Below are positions 43,849 through 51,784 of a stretch of 64,000 nucleotides of DNA, piece after piece (the stretch's first letter is position 1; each line of letters opens with the position of its first letter). The position numbers were made by a program, and so were the translations under genes. The DNA comes from Paraburkholderia bryophila (GTDB lineage: Bacteria > Pseudomonadota > Gammaproteobacteria > Burkholderiales > Burkholderiaceae): assembly GCF_013409255.1 (NCBI RefSeq), contig NZ_JACCAS010000001.1:372001-436000 (forward strand), written 5' to 3'. The notes under the pieces are model-generated. The model did no database searches, had not been told where the DNA came from, and worked only from the letters and a program-made list of their open reading frames with translations.

Positions 43849-44244
43849 ATGAAGAAACCGAGCAAAGCCAGCCAACTGGATCCTGCAGCAATCTGCAAGA
43901 GCTCCGACCCGATGGTGGTCCGGGAACTGCTAACGAAGATTGGCGACAAGTGGACGATCTTCGTCGTGCTTTCGCTCGACCTTCTCGGCGGGCGCGCTCG
44001 ATTCTCCGTACTCGAACGTGCGGTTCCGGGGATTTCGCAACGGATGCTCTCTTCGACTCTGAAGAATCTCGAACGTGACGGCATGGTAATTCGTGAGCTG
44101 TTTCCTGAGGTGCCCCCCCGCGTCGAGTATGAGATGACGGATCTCGGAAAGAGCCTACTGACCCCTACTCAAGGGCTGGTCGATTGGGCCAAGGAAAACT
44201 GGGAGCAAGTCAGGGATGCGCAATGTAAATTCGACGCGAGATAG
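43849..44244 (+). CDS. HxlR-family transcriptional regulator
   Basis: A 131-residue HxlR regulator: VVRELLTKIGDKWTIFVVLSLDLLGGRARFSVLERAVPGISQRMLSSTLKNLERDGMVIRELFPEVPPRVEYEMTDLG is the full domain, with Cys at residue 16 just before it. GAGGTAAG precedes the ATG. It is divergent from the NTF2-like/azoR operon, with TTACTTAC and GTAAGTTA facing each other in the gap. This repeats the HxlR-plus-quinone-reductase arrangement seen at 38-40 kb. Confidence 0.88.
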   Translation: MKKPSKASQLDPAAICKSSDPMVVRELLTKIGDKWTIFVVLSLDLLGGRARFSVLERAVPGISQRMLSSTLKNLERDGMVIRELFPEVPPRVEYEMTDLGKSLLTPTQGLVDWAKENWEQVRDAQCKFDAR

Positions 44245-44696
44245 CGTCTGGCATGGCATCAGCCACCGAGTCGACGTATTCTCGTTGGCTATCGCCTTTC
44301 TGACCGACAACTAGGCGAATGTGCATATCGTCCTGGATAGCGGTGCAAGCGTCCATGTTGGCACGCAATATCAGAGTGCGGCAATATCCACACAAGCGTG
44401 TCTTTACTGGATCGCTTGCGCTTGCCCGTTGAACGACCGCTTCACTTTTGAGAGCTGCCGATGTTCCCACAGCGCTCTGAATGACGGCAACGGGTCGATG
44501 GACGGTCCGTCGCCACAGGCGTCGTTTGGCTTATCAAGGAGGTGGCCCGTGGGACCATGTCCGGCCACAGCGCGGCGCTCGACTGTGTCCTCGGCTGGAC
44601 GTTCACACATCAACTCAGCTTCGCAACCGGACATCCGCGCATCAAGATGTACGCTCCTTCACCGACCATATCCGACAAGCGTGAATGAGTCTTCGC
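44245..44696. other. Non-coding gap, 452 bp, before IS copy 2
   Basis: Frames here do not resemble any family. The stretch from about 44480 is GC-rich and may be a mobile-element scar. It ends at the left repeat of the second IS copy. Confidence 0.3.
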
Positions 44697-44762
44697 GGCC
44701 GAGGCTGTGTGAAAACGACCTTATCGCCTAAACTGAATTAACGCGTTGAGACCGGGTGACTC

Positions 44763-46208
44763 ATGAAGCGATTCGTTGAAGGCGATGACCGCAAGCAGGT
44801 CGCATTACTTCCCGAATGCGTCGATGACTACATCGAACAGGACAACCCGGTCAGGATCATAGACGTCTTCGTCGATGAACTGGATCTTGCGGAACTCGGC
44901 TTCAACGGCGCCACGCCGGCCACCACAGGTCGCCCCTCGTATCATCCGGGCGTGATGCTCAAGCTCTACATCTACGGCTATCTGAACCGTGTACCTTCAA
45001 GCCGGCGTCTTGAGCGCGAATGTCAGCGCAATGTCGAGATGATGTGGTTGACAGGTCGGCTGGCACCTGACTTCAAGACGATTGCCGACTTTCGCCGTGA
45101 TAACGGTGCGGCTATTCGCAACGTCTGCAAGCGCTTCGTCGAATTGTGTCGCGGGATGAAGTTGCTGACCAGTGACACCGTGGCCATCGACGGCAGCAAG
45201 TTCAAGGCAGTGAACAGTCGGGACAGGAATTACACGGCGGGCAAGATCGATAAGCGCCAGCAGCAGATCGAGGAAAGCGTACAGCGATATCTCGACGCGA
45301 TTGAAACCGCGGACCGGATCAATCCGACGGGCTTCGATGTGAAGACCGTAGACCTGTACGGGAAGATCGCCCGTTTGCGTCAGCAGATGCGCGAACTCGA
45401 ACAGATCAGAAAGGAGTTGAAGAAGCAGCCGGACCAGCAACTGTCGCTCACAGATCCGGATTCCCGCTCCATGACCAGTAGTGGCAAAGGGACCGGAACG
45501 GTGGGCTACAACGTGCAGGCGGCTGTAGACACAAAGCATCACCTGATCGTTGAACACGAGGTGACGAATGTCGGAAACGATCGCGGACAACTCAGCAGGA
45601 TGGGCGTGTCGGCCAGCAAGGCGATGGGCAGGACGGGACTGAAGGTGCTAGCCGATCGGGGCTACTACAGCGGTCCTGAGATTCGTGCGTGCGAGCAGGC
45701 TGGCATTACCGCCTATGTGCCCAAACCGCTCACCTCGGGCTCACGGAAGAAAGGTCTCTTTACGAAGCGCGACTTCATCTACGCCAAAAAGGACGATGAG
45801 TACCGGTGCCCGGCAGGCGAGCGCGCCATTCGACGGTTCACGACAGTTGAGCACGGTATGAATCTGCAGGTGTACTGGCCCAGTGCCTGCCCGGAATGCC
45901 ATCTGAAGGAGCGATGTTCTACCAGCGCCTATCGCCGCATCCGACGTTGGGAGCATGAACATGTACTGGAAGCCATGCAGCGTCGGCTGGAACGCAAGTC
46001 TGATGCAATGACCATCCGCAGAAGCACCGTCGAACATGTCTTCGGCACGCTCAAACACTGGATGGGGTCCACACACTTCCTCACGCGCACGCTGGCGCGG
46101 GTGAGTACCGAAATGAGCCTTCAGGTATTGGCGTACAACATCAGGCGCGCCATCAACATACTCGGTGTTGAACGAACGATGAAAGCCATGAAGATAGCTG
46201 GAAGCTGA
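44763..46208 (+). CDS. IS1182-family transposase, copy 2
   Basis: A 481-residue transposase identical in protein sequence to copy 1, complete and without frameshift. It has the same DDE-type regions (VAIDGSKFKAV, VLADRGYYSG, STVEHVFGTLKHW). The absence of differences suggests very recent duplication or gene conversion. Confidence 0.93.
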   Translation: MKRFVEGDDRKQVALLPECVDDYIEQDNPVRIIDVFVDELDLAELGFNGATPATTGRPSYHPGVMLKLYIYGYLNRVPSSRRLERECQRNVEMMWLTGRLAPDFKTIADFRRDNGAAIRNVCKRFVELCRGMKLLTSDTVAIDGSKFKAVNSRDRNYTAGKIDKRQQQIEESVQRYLDAIETADRINPTGFDVKTVDLYGKIARLRQQMRELEQIRKELKKQPDQQLSLTDPDSRSMTSSGKGTGTVGYNVQAAVDTKHHLIVEHEVTNVGNDRGQLSRMGVSASKAMGRTGLKVLADRGYYSGPEIRACEQAGITAYVPKPLTSGSRKKGLFTKRDFIYAKKDDEYRCPAGERAIRRFTTVEHGMNLQVYWPSACPECHLKERCSTSAYRRIRRWEHEHVLEAMQRRLERKSDAMTIRRSTVEHVFGTLKHWMGSTHFLTRTLARVSTEMSLQVLAYNIRRAINILGVERTMKAMKIAGS

Positions 46209-46209
46209 C

Positions 46210-46221
46210 GCCCCGAGGGGC
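46210..46221 (+). terminator. Terminator after transposase, copy 2
   Basis: GCCCC-GA-GGGGC plus TTATTT, the same as in copy 1. Confidence 0.6.
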
Positions 46222-46443
46222 TTATTTGCGCCTGCGATGTTCGATTAGCCTGAACCCGATGCATTAAACTTGATCGACCTGGCTGGCAACCTTGCCATCT
46301 GCGGCAAAAGTTGAGTTTCCACACAGCCTCGGCCCGTTGCAGCCATTGAAGATTCCAGAAGGCAGACTGCTGTTGATCTACGTTGCGGACATCCGTCGAG
46401 GAACGGCAGGCCGCACCGGCTATCACTCACTCATGCCACGCCT

Positions 46444-47391
46444 TCACGCTTTTTTCCCTTTGCGCGAGACAACGCGCTTGCCGGCACCCTTTGCGAAGCG
46501 ATGGCGATTGCCAAGAAGCTCGACCAGCCGCGTCTCGCATTCGGAAAACGCGTACCCGCGCCGCTGCGAGATCATGAACGTGAGGGCACGCATGTGCCAT
46601 GCGCGCCGTTGGAGTTCGACAAGTGTTCCGTTCGCGAGGTCTTCCGCGACCACATGATGCGGCATGTGCCCCCAGCATAAACTCCCCCTGAGCAAATCGT
46701 GCTTCGCGCCGAGGTCATTCACCAGCCACTGGCGCTCACCGGCGACCCCCTGTTGTGTCTTTTCCGCATCGGGCTGATTGTCGGTTACGACAAGCTGGAT
46801 GTGCCGGCCGAATTCCTCCCGCGGGATCGGCCCCGCGATGGCGGCCAGCGGATGCGATGGCGCACAGACGGTCACCATTTGCGCTTCACATAAATGCTGC
46901 CTTTCGATGGTGCCCGGGCTCAGCTCCGGCACGTCGGCGATCGTCACCGCCAATGCGCACGTGCCGTCGAGAACCAAACGCTCGCCGCCTTGCATGGTCG
47001 TCATGCGCAGATTGATTGCAACGGTTGGAAAGTCCGACTGCAGACTGCGCAGGCATTCGATCAGGTGCGCGCGCGGAAAATAGGTATCCACTGCAATCGA
47101 GACCTGCGGTACCCCGGCTTCAGCAATCGCAACCGCGCGCATCTTCATTTCCTCGGTGCGTGAGATCACCCCACGAGCATCCGGCAGGAGGCTGCGGCCC
47201 GCGGCCGTCAGCGTCGCTTTGCGAGCGTTGCGCTCGAACAGCACCACATCGAAGGCACTCTCGAGCGCGCTGATCGCGTGACTGATCGCTGACTGTGCAC
47301 GCCTCAGCTCTCGTGCAGCCCCGGAAAAGCTGCCCTGGTCACACACGGCAACGAAGGCTCGAAGTTGATTGATGGTGACGTTATCGAGCAT
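46444..47391 (-). CDS. LysR-family transcriptional regulator
   Basis: A 315-residue complete LysR protein: HTH TINQLRAFVAVCDQGSFSGAARELRRAQSAISHAISALE (about 6-45), then the effector domain (VSIAVDTYFPRAHLIECLRSLQSDFPTVAINLRMTTMQGG). A basic C-terminal tail (KGAGKRVVSRKGKKA) is unusual. It is divergent from the SDR at 47579 and probably regulates it. The gap of 187 bp is AT-rich. Confidence 0.88.
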   Translation of the reverse strand: MLDNVTINQLRAFVAVCDQGSFSGAARELRRAQSAISHAISALESAFDVVLFERNARKATLTAAGRSLLPDARGVISRTEEMKMRAVAIAEAGVPQVSIAVDTYFPRAHLIECLRSLQSDFPTVAINLRMTTMQGGERLVLDGTCALAVTIADVPELSPGTIERQHLCEAQMVTVCAPSHPLAAIAGPIPREEFGRHIQLVVTDNQPDAEKTQQGVAGERQWLVNDLGAKHDLLRGSLCWGHMPHHVVAEDLANGTLVELQRRAWHMRALTFMISQRRGYAFSECETRLVELLGNRHRFAKGAGKRVVSRKGKKA

Positions 47392-47578
47392 ACGTATCCA
47401 AAGAGTAGATGGGAATTATAGATATTTAGTCAATTGGCTGCATGAATCAAGACCTTCAGAATCGTGTTTGTCGCTTTTGTTTCGGCACTCACAGTTAAGG
47501 GGTTCGGGTTCTACGTGTTCATGTGGTTGATGAATACAGTTCCCTGCTTCCGAACAACTCCAATGAAGGATGCATGAC

Positions 47579-48313
47579 ATGAACAGACTGAATGGAAAGA
47601 CCGCCGTGATTACCGGTGGCGCTACCGGCATCGGCCGCGCCGCGGCAAAGCGTTTCATCGGGGAGGGCGCCTTCGTCTTCATCTTCGGCCGGCGGCAGGA
47701 CGCGCTCGATGACGCCGTGGCCGACCTCGGACCCAATGCCCGCGCGGTGAAGGGTTCGGTCTCGGAGCTGGCCGACCTCGACCGACTCTACGCGGCGGTG
47801 AAGGCCGAGCGCGGAACCCTCGACATCGTCTTCGCCAATGCCGGGGCGGGAAGCCAGCTTGCGCTCGGCAAGATCACCGCCGAGCACATCGACGAAACCT
47901 TCGACACCAATGTGAAGGGCACGATCTTCACGGTCCAGAAGGCGTTGCCGCTGATGGGCAAGGGCGGTTCGATCATCCTGACCGGATCGAGCGCCGGCAC
48001 CACGGGCGCCCCGGCAATGAGCGTCTACAGCGCGAGCAAAGCGGCAGTGCGCAATCTCGCGCGGAGCTGGGCGGAGGACCTGAAGGGCACCGGCATCCGG
48101 GTCAACGTGCTGTCGCCCGGGGCGACGGCGACCGAACTCGCGAAGGAAGCGCTAGGCGAGGAGGGCCAGAAGGTCTTCGCCTCGATGACTCCGCTCCAGC
48201 GCATGGCCGATCCGGCCGAGATCGCAGCGGCGGCCGCCTTTCTCGCGTCGCCGGACAGCAGCTTCATGACCGCCAGCGAGCTCGCCGTCGACGGTGGCCT
48301 GGCGCAACTCTGA
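47579..48313 (+). CDS. Classical SDR-family oxidoreductase
   Basis: A 244-residue short-chain dehydrogenase with all landmarks: AVITGGATGIGRAAAKRF (cofactor), IVFANAGAG, the catalytic Ser in LTGSSAGTTG and YSASK at MSVYSASKAAVRNLARSWA, then PGATATEL and a final ASELAVDGGLAQL. AAGGA lies 8 bases before the ATG at 47579; another ATG at 47570 is weaker. The substrate is unknown. The codon use (strong GAG/GCC bias) differs from the neighbouring AT-richer genes, so it may have been acquired separately. Confidence 0.88.
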   Translation: MNRLNGKTAVITGGATGIGRAAAKRFIGEGAFVFIFGRRQDALDDAVADLGPNARAVKGSVSELADLDRLYAAVKAERGTLDIVFANAGAGSQLALGKITAEHIDETFDTNVKGTIFTVQKALPLMGKGGSIILTGSSAGTTGAPAMSVYSASKAAVRNLARSWAEDLKGTGIRVNVLSPGATATELAKEALGEEGQKVFASMTPLQRMADPAEIAAAAAFLASPDSSFMTASELAVDGGLAQL

Positions 48314-48385
48314 CGTGCCACGCCCGGCCGGTCACTCCATCCGATATTCGGAGCCCGTAGGGCGTGCTAAACCAAAGGAAAACAG

Positions 48386-48839
48386 ATGAACTACGCAATT
48401 ATTGGCTTCGGCAAGATCGGCCAGGCGCTTGCCGCGGCGTTTGCCCGAAGCGGCATCGAAGTAGCTGTTGCAACCACTCGCGACCCGGCAAGCTTTGCAT
48501 CCGCGGCGGCCGCGATTGGACCCGGGATCATTCCCAAAAAATTGGCGGAAGCGGTCAAGGCGGACATCGTTTTTCTGGCTGTCGGTTTCGCGTCGCACCG
48601 GGATGTCGCGAAGGCACTGCCCACCTGGAAGGGCAAGACCATCGTCGATGTGACCAATGCCTACGGCGTGCCCCCTGAGGAACTGGGGGGACAACCTTCT
48701 TCCAGGGCAGTCGCGCAGGCCTTCACTGGCTTTCTCGCCGATCAAACTCGGCGGGCTTTCGGAAGGTGGACTGCTTGTGCAGGGGCGTGGAAATAGCTGG
48801 GGCCACCTGATCTTTAAGGACCTGGTCAAGTTCGACTGA
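48386..48839 (+). pseudogene. F420-type NADP oxidoreductase with internal deletion
   Basis: The first 110 or so codons give a Rossmann-type NADP reductase related to coenzyme-F420-dependent proteins: MNYAIIGFGKIGQALAAAFARSG, DIVFLAVGFASHRDVAKALPTWKGKTIVDVTNAYGVPPEELGGQPSS. After VAQAFTG the frame is wrong, and a second frame gives the proper family C-terminus SPIKLGGLSEGGLLVQGRG followed by NSWGHLIFKDLVKFD, ending at 48839. About 60 central residues are missing at the join (about 48725-48745). So an out-of-frame deletion has inactivated it. Confidence 0.75.
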
Positions 48840-48902
48840 TGAATCGCGATCGCAAGTTTCGATGCGATCCTGCCTCGTGGACAAAGGGCAGTCACAACCG
48901 GG

Positions 48903-48916
48903 TTTCGCATGCGAAA
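48903..48916. promoter_or_regulatory. 14-bp perfect palindrome upstream of the cNMP-reductase gene
   Basis: TTTCGCATGCGAAA at 48903-48916, with a TATACT box right after (48921-48926), lies 165 bases before the start at 49081. It could be a regulator site over a promoter, but no -35 box with good spacing is visible. Confidence 0.35.
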
Positions 48917-49080
48917 GTCATATACTGGTTTGGTCTGCCTGCTGTCTATCGCGCAGCATTGGTATGCGTTCGCATAACTATTTGATCGGTATTGATGCAC
49001 TCGGCGCGGGGAGACTAACGGCGTTGTGTTCGCCTCCATGTTCACCGAGCTTCACCTAAATTGCCTGTTTGGACGAATCC

Positions 49081-50733
49081 ATGCTGACAATCGACGACAT
49101 CCGGGCAATTCCGCTGTTCTCCACACTCCCTAACGACGAACTGGAACATCTCGCGCACACCTGCGCAGACCTGCATCTGTGCGCGGGTGAGTTCGCGGTC
49201 CATGAAGGGGGAGAGCGCGCACTGTACGCCGTCGTGTCCGGCAAGATGGAAGTCGTCAAGACGTTCGACGGTGTCGAGCGCACGTTGGGTTGGCGCCTGC
49301 CCGGAACCGTCTTTGGCGAAGTGCCGCTCGCGTTGAGTTCGCCGTTTCCCGGTGCCTATCGGGCCGCGGAGCCGTCGCGTGTCATGCGCGTGGATGCTCA
49401 GCGTTACTACGTACTTGCTGCGGCGTCGCCGGAAATCGCGTTCAAAATGGGCGCCCTGGCGCGTGAGCGGATTGGCGGACTGCAGGGCCTCTCCGCCGAG
49501 CCGCCCAAGGCCCGCGTGACCATGATTGGAAGTCGCTGGGACACCGCTTGTACCGCGTTGCGCCAGTTCCTCGCCCGCAACCAGATCAGCTACGACTGGA
49601 TGACACCGGATGCGCCCGAAGTGACGGCGCGCTGGCCTGGCACCTGTCCGCCAGAGCAGGATTGCCCTGCATTGCGACTGGTCGACGGGACGGTGCTGAG
49701 GCGACCTGAGACACGAGAGCTGGCGGAGTTGCTGGGTCTGCAGACACAGCCTCGCTTCGCCGAATACGACACGATGATCATTGGTGGCGGGCCGGCCGGT
49801 CTCGCTGCGGCGGTGTACGGCGCGTCGGAAGGTTTGCGTACCGTGGTGCTGGAGCGCGAAGCGCCAGGCGGGCAGGCCGGGACCTCGTCGCGGATTGAGA
49901 ATTACCTTGGCTTCCCCAACGGCGTGTCGGGCGACGAACTGGCGAGCCGGGCACTACAGCAGGCCAGGCGGCTCGGTGCGGAGATTCTGGTGACACGGTC
50001 TGTCGTTCGAATCGACGTGGCTGACCGTAGCGTTCACCTCGACGGCGGTGGCGTCATCCGGGCACGAACGATCATTCTCGCGACCGGCGTCACGTGGCGC
50101 CGCCTCGCGATCGACGGCTTCGACCGGTTTATCGGCAAAGGCATTTACTACGGCGCGTCACGCAGCGAAGCGAACGCGACGCATGGCCTCGACGTCTATC
50201 TGATCGGTGGCGGAAACTCGGCCGGCCAGGCCGCGTTGTACTTCGCCAATCATGCACGCAGCGTTACGCTTGTCCTGCGAGGCGATTCGCTGGAGAAGAG
50301 CATGTCTCGCTATCTCGTCGAGCAGCTTCGTGGGAAGTCGAACGTCGGGGTGCAACTGCGATCGGAAGTAGTCGGTGCGCACGGCGATACCCATCTGACA
50401 GCGATCGAGGTACGCGATGGATTGAGCGCAGAGGTGCATCGACACGACTGCGGTGGATTGTTCGTGTTCATCGGCGCCGATGCAGAGACCGAGTGGTTGC
50501 CGGAGGAAATCGCCCGCGATGCGCGCGGATATGTTCTCACCGGCGACGACGTCGTCAAGGCGGGACGCTGGTCCCATAGCCGGGATCCCTATCTCCTCGA
50601 ATCGAGTGTTCCCGGCGTGTTTGCGTGTGGCGATGTGAGATTGAGCCCGGTCAAGCGCGTCGCTTCAGCGGTCGGCGAGGGCAGCATGGCGATCGCGTTC
50701 GCCCACACATATTTGCAGCACGACGCCAGATAG
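49081..50733 (+). CDS. Cyclic-nucleotide-domain/thioredoxin-reductase-like fusion protein
   Basis: A 550-residue three-part protein. Residues about 1-125 form a cNMP-binding (CRP/PKA-type) domain (IPLFSTLPNDELEHLA, VVSGKMEVVK, GTVFGEVPLAL). A glutaredoxin-like middle follows (ARVTMIGSRWDTACTALRQFLARNQISYDWM). From about 225 it is a thioredoxin-reductase-like flavoprotein with FAD motif IIGGGPAGLAAAVYGASEG and NADPH motif LIGGGNSAGQAALYFA. Where TrxR has its redox CxxC it has YYGASRSEANATHG, so it cannot act as a normal thioredoxin reductase. The ATG at 49081 is preferred to a TTG at 49069. Confidence 0.85.
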   Translation: MLTIDDIRAIPLFSTLPNDELEHLAHTCADLHLCAGEFAVHEGGERALYAVVSGKMEVVKTFDGVERTLGWRLPGTVFGEVPLALSSPFPGAYRAAEPSRVMRVDAQRYYVLAAASPEIAFKMGALARERIGGLQGLSAEPPKARVTMIGSRWDTACTALRQFLARNQISYDWMTPDAPEVTARWPGTCPPEQDCPALRLVDGTVLRRPETRELAELLGLQTQPRFAEYDTMIIGGGPAGLAAAVYGASEGLRTVVLEREAPGGQAGTSSRIENYLGFPNGVSGDELASRALQQARRLGAEILVTRSVVRIDVADRSVHLDGGGVIRARTIILATGVTWRRLAIDGFDRFIGKGIYYGASRSEANATHGLDVYLIGGGNSAGQAALYFANHARSVTLVLRGDSLEKSMSRYLVEQLRGKSNVGVQLRSEVVGAHGDTHLTAIEVRDGLSAEVHRHDCGGLFVFIGADAETEWLPEEIARDARGYVLTGDDVVKAGRWSHSRDPYLLESSVPGVFACGDVRLSPVKRVASAVGEGSMAIAFAHTYLQHDAR

Positions 50734-50749
50734 CATTGGGTGCCCCCTG

Positions 50750-51565
50750 TCATGACGCTGTCTCTGTCGGGTCTGGATTTTCCGCGGCTTCCAGCGCCGC
50801 GACCATCTCACTGGCGGCCAGCCGCAGCTCCGGTACATAGCGACGTGTGGCTTCCGCCAGCGTGACCGCGCGAGACAGAAAGACGACGTTCAAGCTCGCG
50901 AGCACGCGCTCGCGCGATACGATCGCGACCGCAACGGCGCCGATCTTGCTCTGAGCCGCCCAATCACCGTGATTCGCGCCGAAGCCATCGACACGCACGC
51001 GTCGAATGAGGTTGCTAACGAGTGCATCGCTGGACGCCAGCGCCTTCTGTTCATCGCCTCCCGCACCCGAGCGCAGCAAGTCGAGAATGTCCTGCCGCTC
51101 GCCGTCGGGACACGTCGCGAAATAGGCGCGGCCTGCCGCCGTCAACAGAATCGGCAGGCGCCGGCCCACCATTGACCGATGAAACGATAGCTGGCTGAAC
51201 CGATGCGTCGTCTCGCGGATGATCATCGCGTCGCCGTCGGGCGTCGTCAGATCGGATGGCCACGCCACGCGCTGAAGCATCCGTCCCATGATCGACGGGG
51301 CGACGGTCGCGATCCGTTCGTCGTCCGTGAAGCCTTCGCTCAGTGAACGGACGTCGAGCGTCAGACGAAAACTGTCGTCCGACGCACTACGCCGCACGAA
51401 CCCTTCTTCGACCAGCGTCTCCAGCAATCGCCGCACGGTGGTGCGATGCAACCCTGTTGCGTCGCTGATCTGCTGGCTCGTGGCGCGTCCGCTTTCCATC
51501 GCATTGAGCGCCCGCAGGACCTGCAGGCCGCGCGCCAGACCTCGAACATTCGTATAGGTCGTCAC
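50750..51565 (-). CDS. mhpR: IclR-type activator of the 3-hydroxyphenylpropionate pathway
   Basis: A 271-residue IclR regulator closely resembling MhpR: VRGLARGLQVLRALNAMESG, ATGLHRTTVRRLLETLVEEGFVRRSASDDSFRLTLDVRSLSEGF and AMIIRETTHRFSQLSFHRSMVGRRLPIL are near-identical in pattern to the E. coli protein. It starts with GTG at 51565. In E. coli it activates mhp genes with 3-(3-hydroxyphenyl)propionate as inducer. It is divergent from mhpA, with a TGTGCAT-type palindrome between. Confidence 0.93.
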   Translation of the reverse strand: MTTYTNVRGLARGLQVLRALNAMESGRATSQQISDATGLHRTTVRRLLETLVEEGFVRRSASDDSFRLTLDVRSLSEGFTDDERIATVAPSIMGRMLQRVAWPSDLTTPDGDAMIIRETTHRFSQLSFHRSMVGRRLPILLTAAGRAYFATCPDGERQDILDLLRSGAGGDEQKALASSDALVSNLIRRVRVDGFGANHGDWAAQSKIGAVAVAIVSRERVLASLNVVFLSRAVTLAEATRRYVPELRLAASEMVAALEAAENPDPTETAS

Positions 51566-51589
51566 CGAAAAATCCCTGTTAAATCAACT

Positions 51590-51608
51590 ATGTGCATTCT
51601 ATGCACAT
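51590..51608. promoter_or_regulatory. MhpR operator candidate
   Basis: ATGTGCAT-TCT-ATGCACAT is a perfect 8-bp inverted repeat with a 3-base centre. It closely resembles the E. coli MhpR site with its TGTGCA/TGCACA arms. Its centre (51599) would be about 58 bases upstream of the transcription start predicted from the adjacent promoter, the same distance as in E. coli. Confidence 0.7.
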
Positions 51609-51621
51609 TTATCAGATTTTG

Positions 51622-51650
51622 TTGAGTGGGCGGGTGACGCTCCCTAGACT
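51622..51650 (+). promoter_or_regulatory. Predicted mhpA promoter
   Basis: TTGAGT (51622-51627), 17 bases, TAGACT (51645-51650), a sigma70-like promoter just downstream of the MhpR palindrome and 135 bases before the mhpA ATG. The -35 box is suboptimal, as expected for an activator-dependent promoter. Confidence 0.55.
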
Positions 51651-51784
51651 TGCATCAAAACCAAGTATTCAACAGGAGACGCGGCGGGTGACCGACGTCA
51701 CGCATGCGTCTCCTGAATCGGACTGCACCAACCCGTATCGGACGCGACCACGGACCTCATCCGGGCGCGATCAAGGAGACAGAC

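Larger units (their letters stand above)
44697..46334 (+). mobile_element. IS1182-family insertion sequence, copy 2
   Basis: 1,638 bp, in the same orientation as copy 1 and apparently identical over its length wherever compared. The terminal repeats are at 44697-44716 and 46315-46334. GGCC again flanks or forms both tips. With copy 1 it brackets 14.8 kb, giving a composite-transposon-like layout that can also be lost by homologous recombination. Confidence 0.92.

Noticed and set aside
28246..46334. Calling the whole IS-bounded segment a proven composite transposon
   Set aside because: No target-site duplication beyond GGCC was found at the outer ends, so transposition as a unit is not shown.
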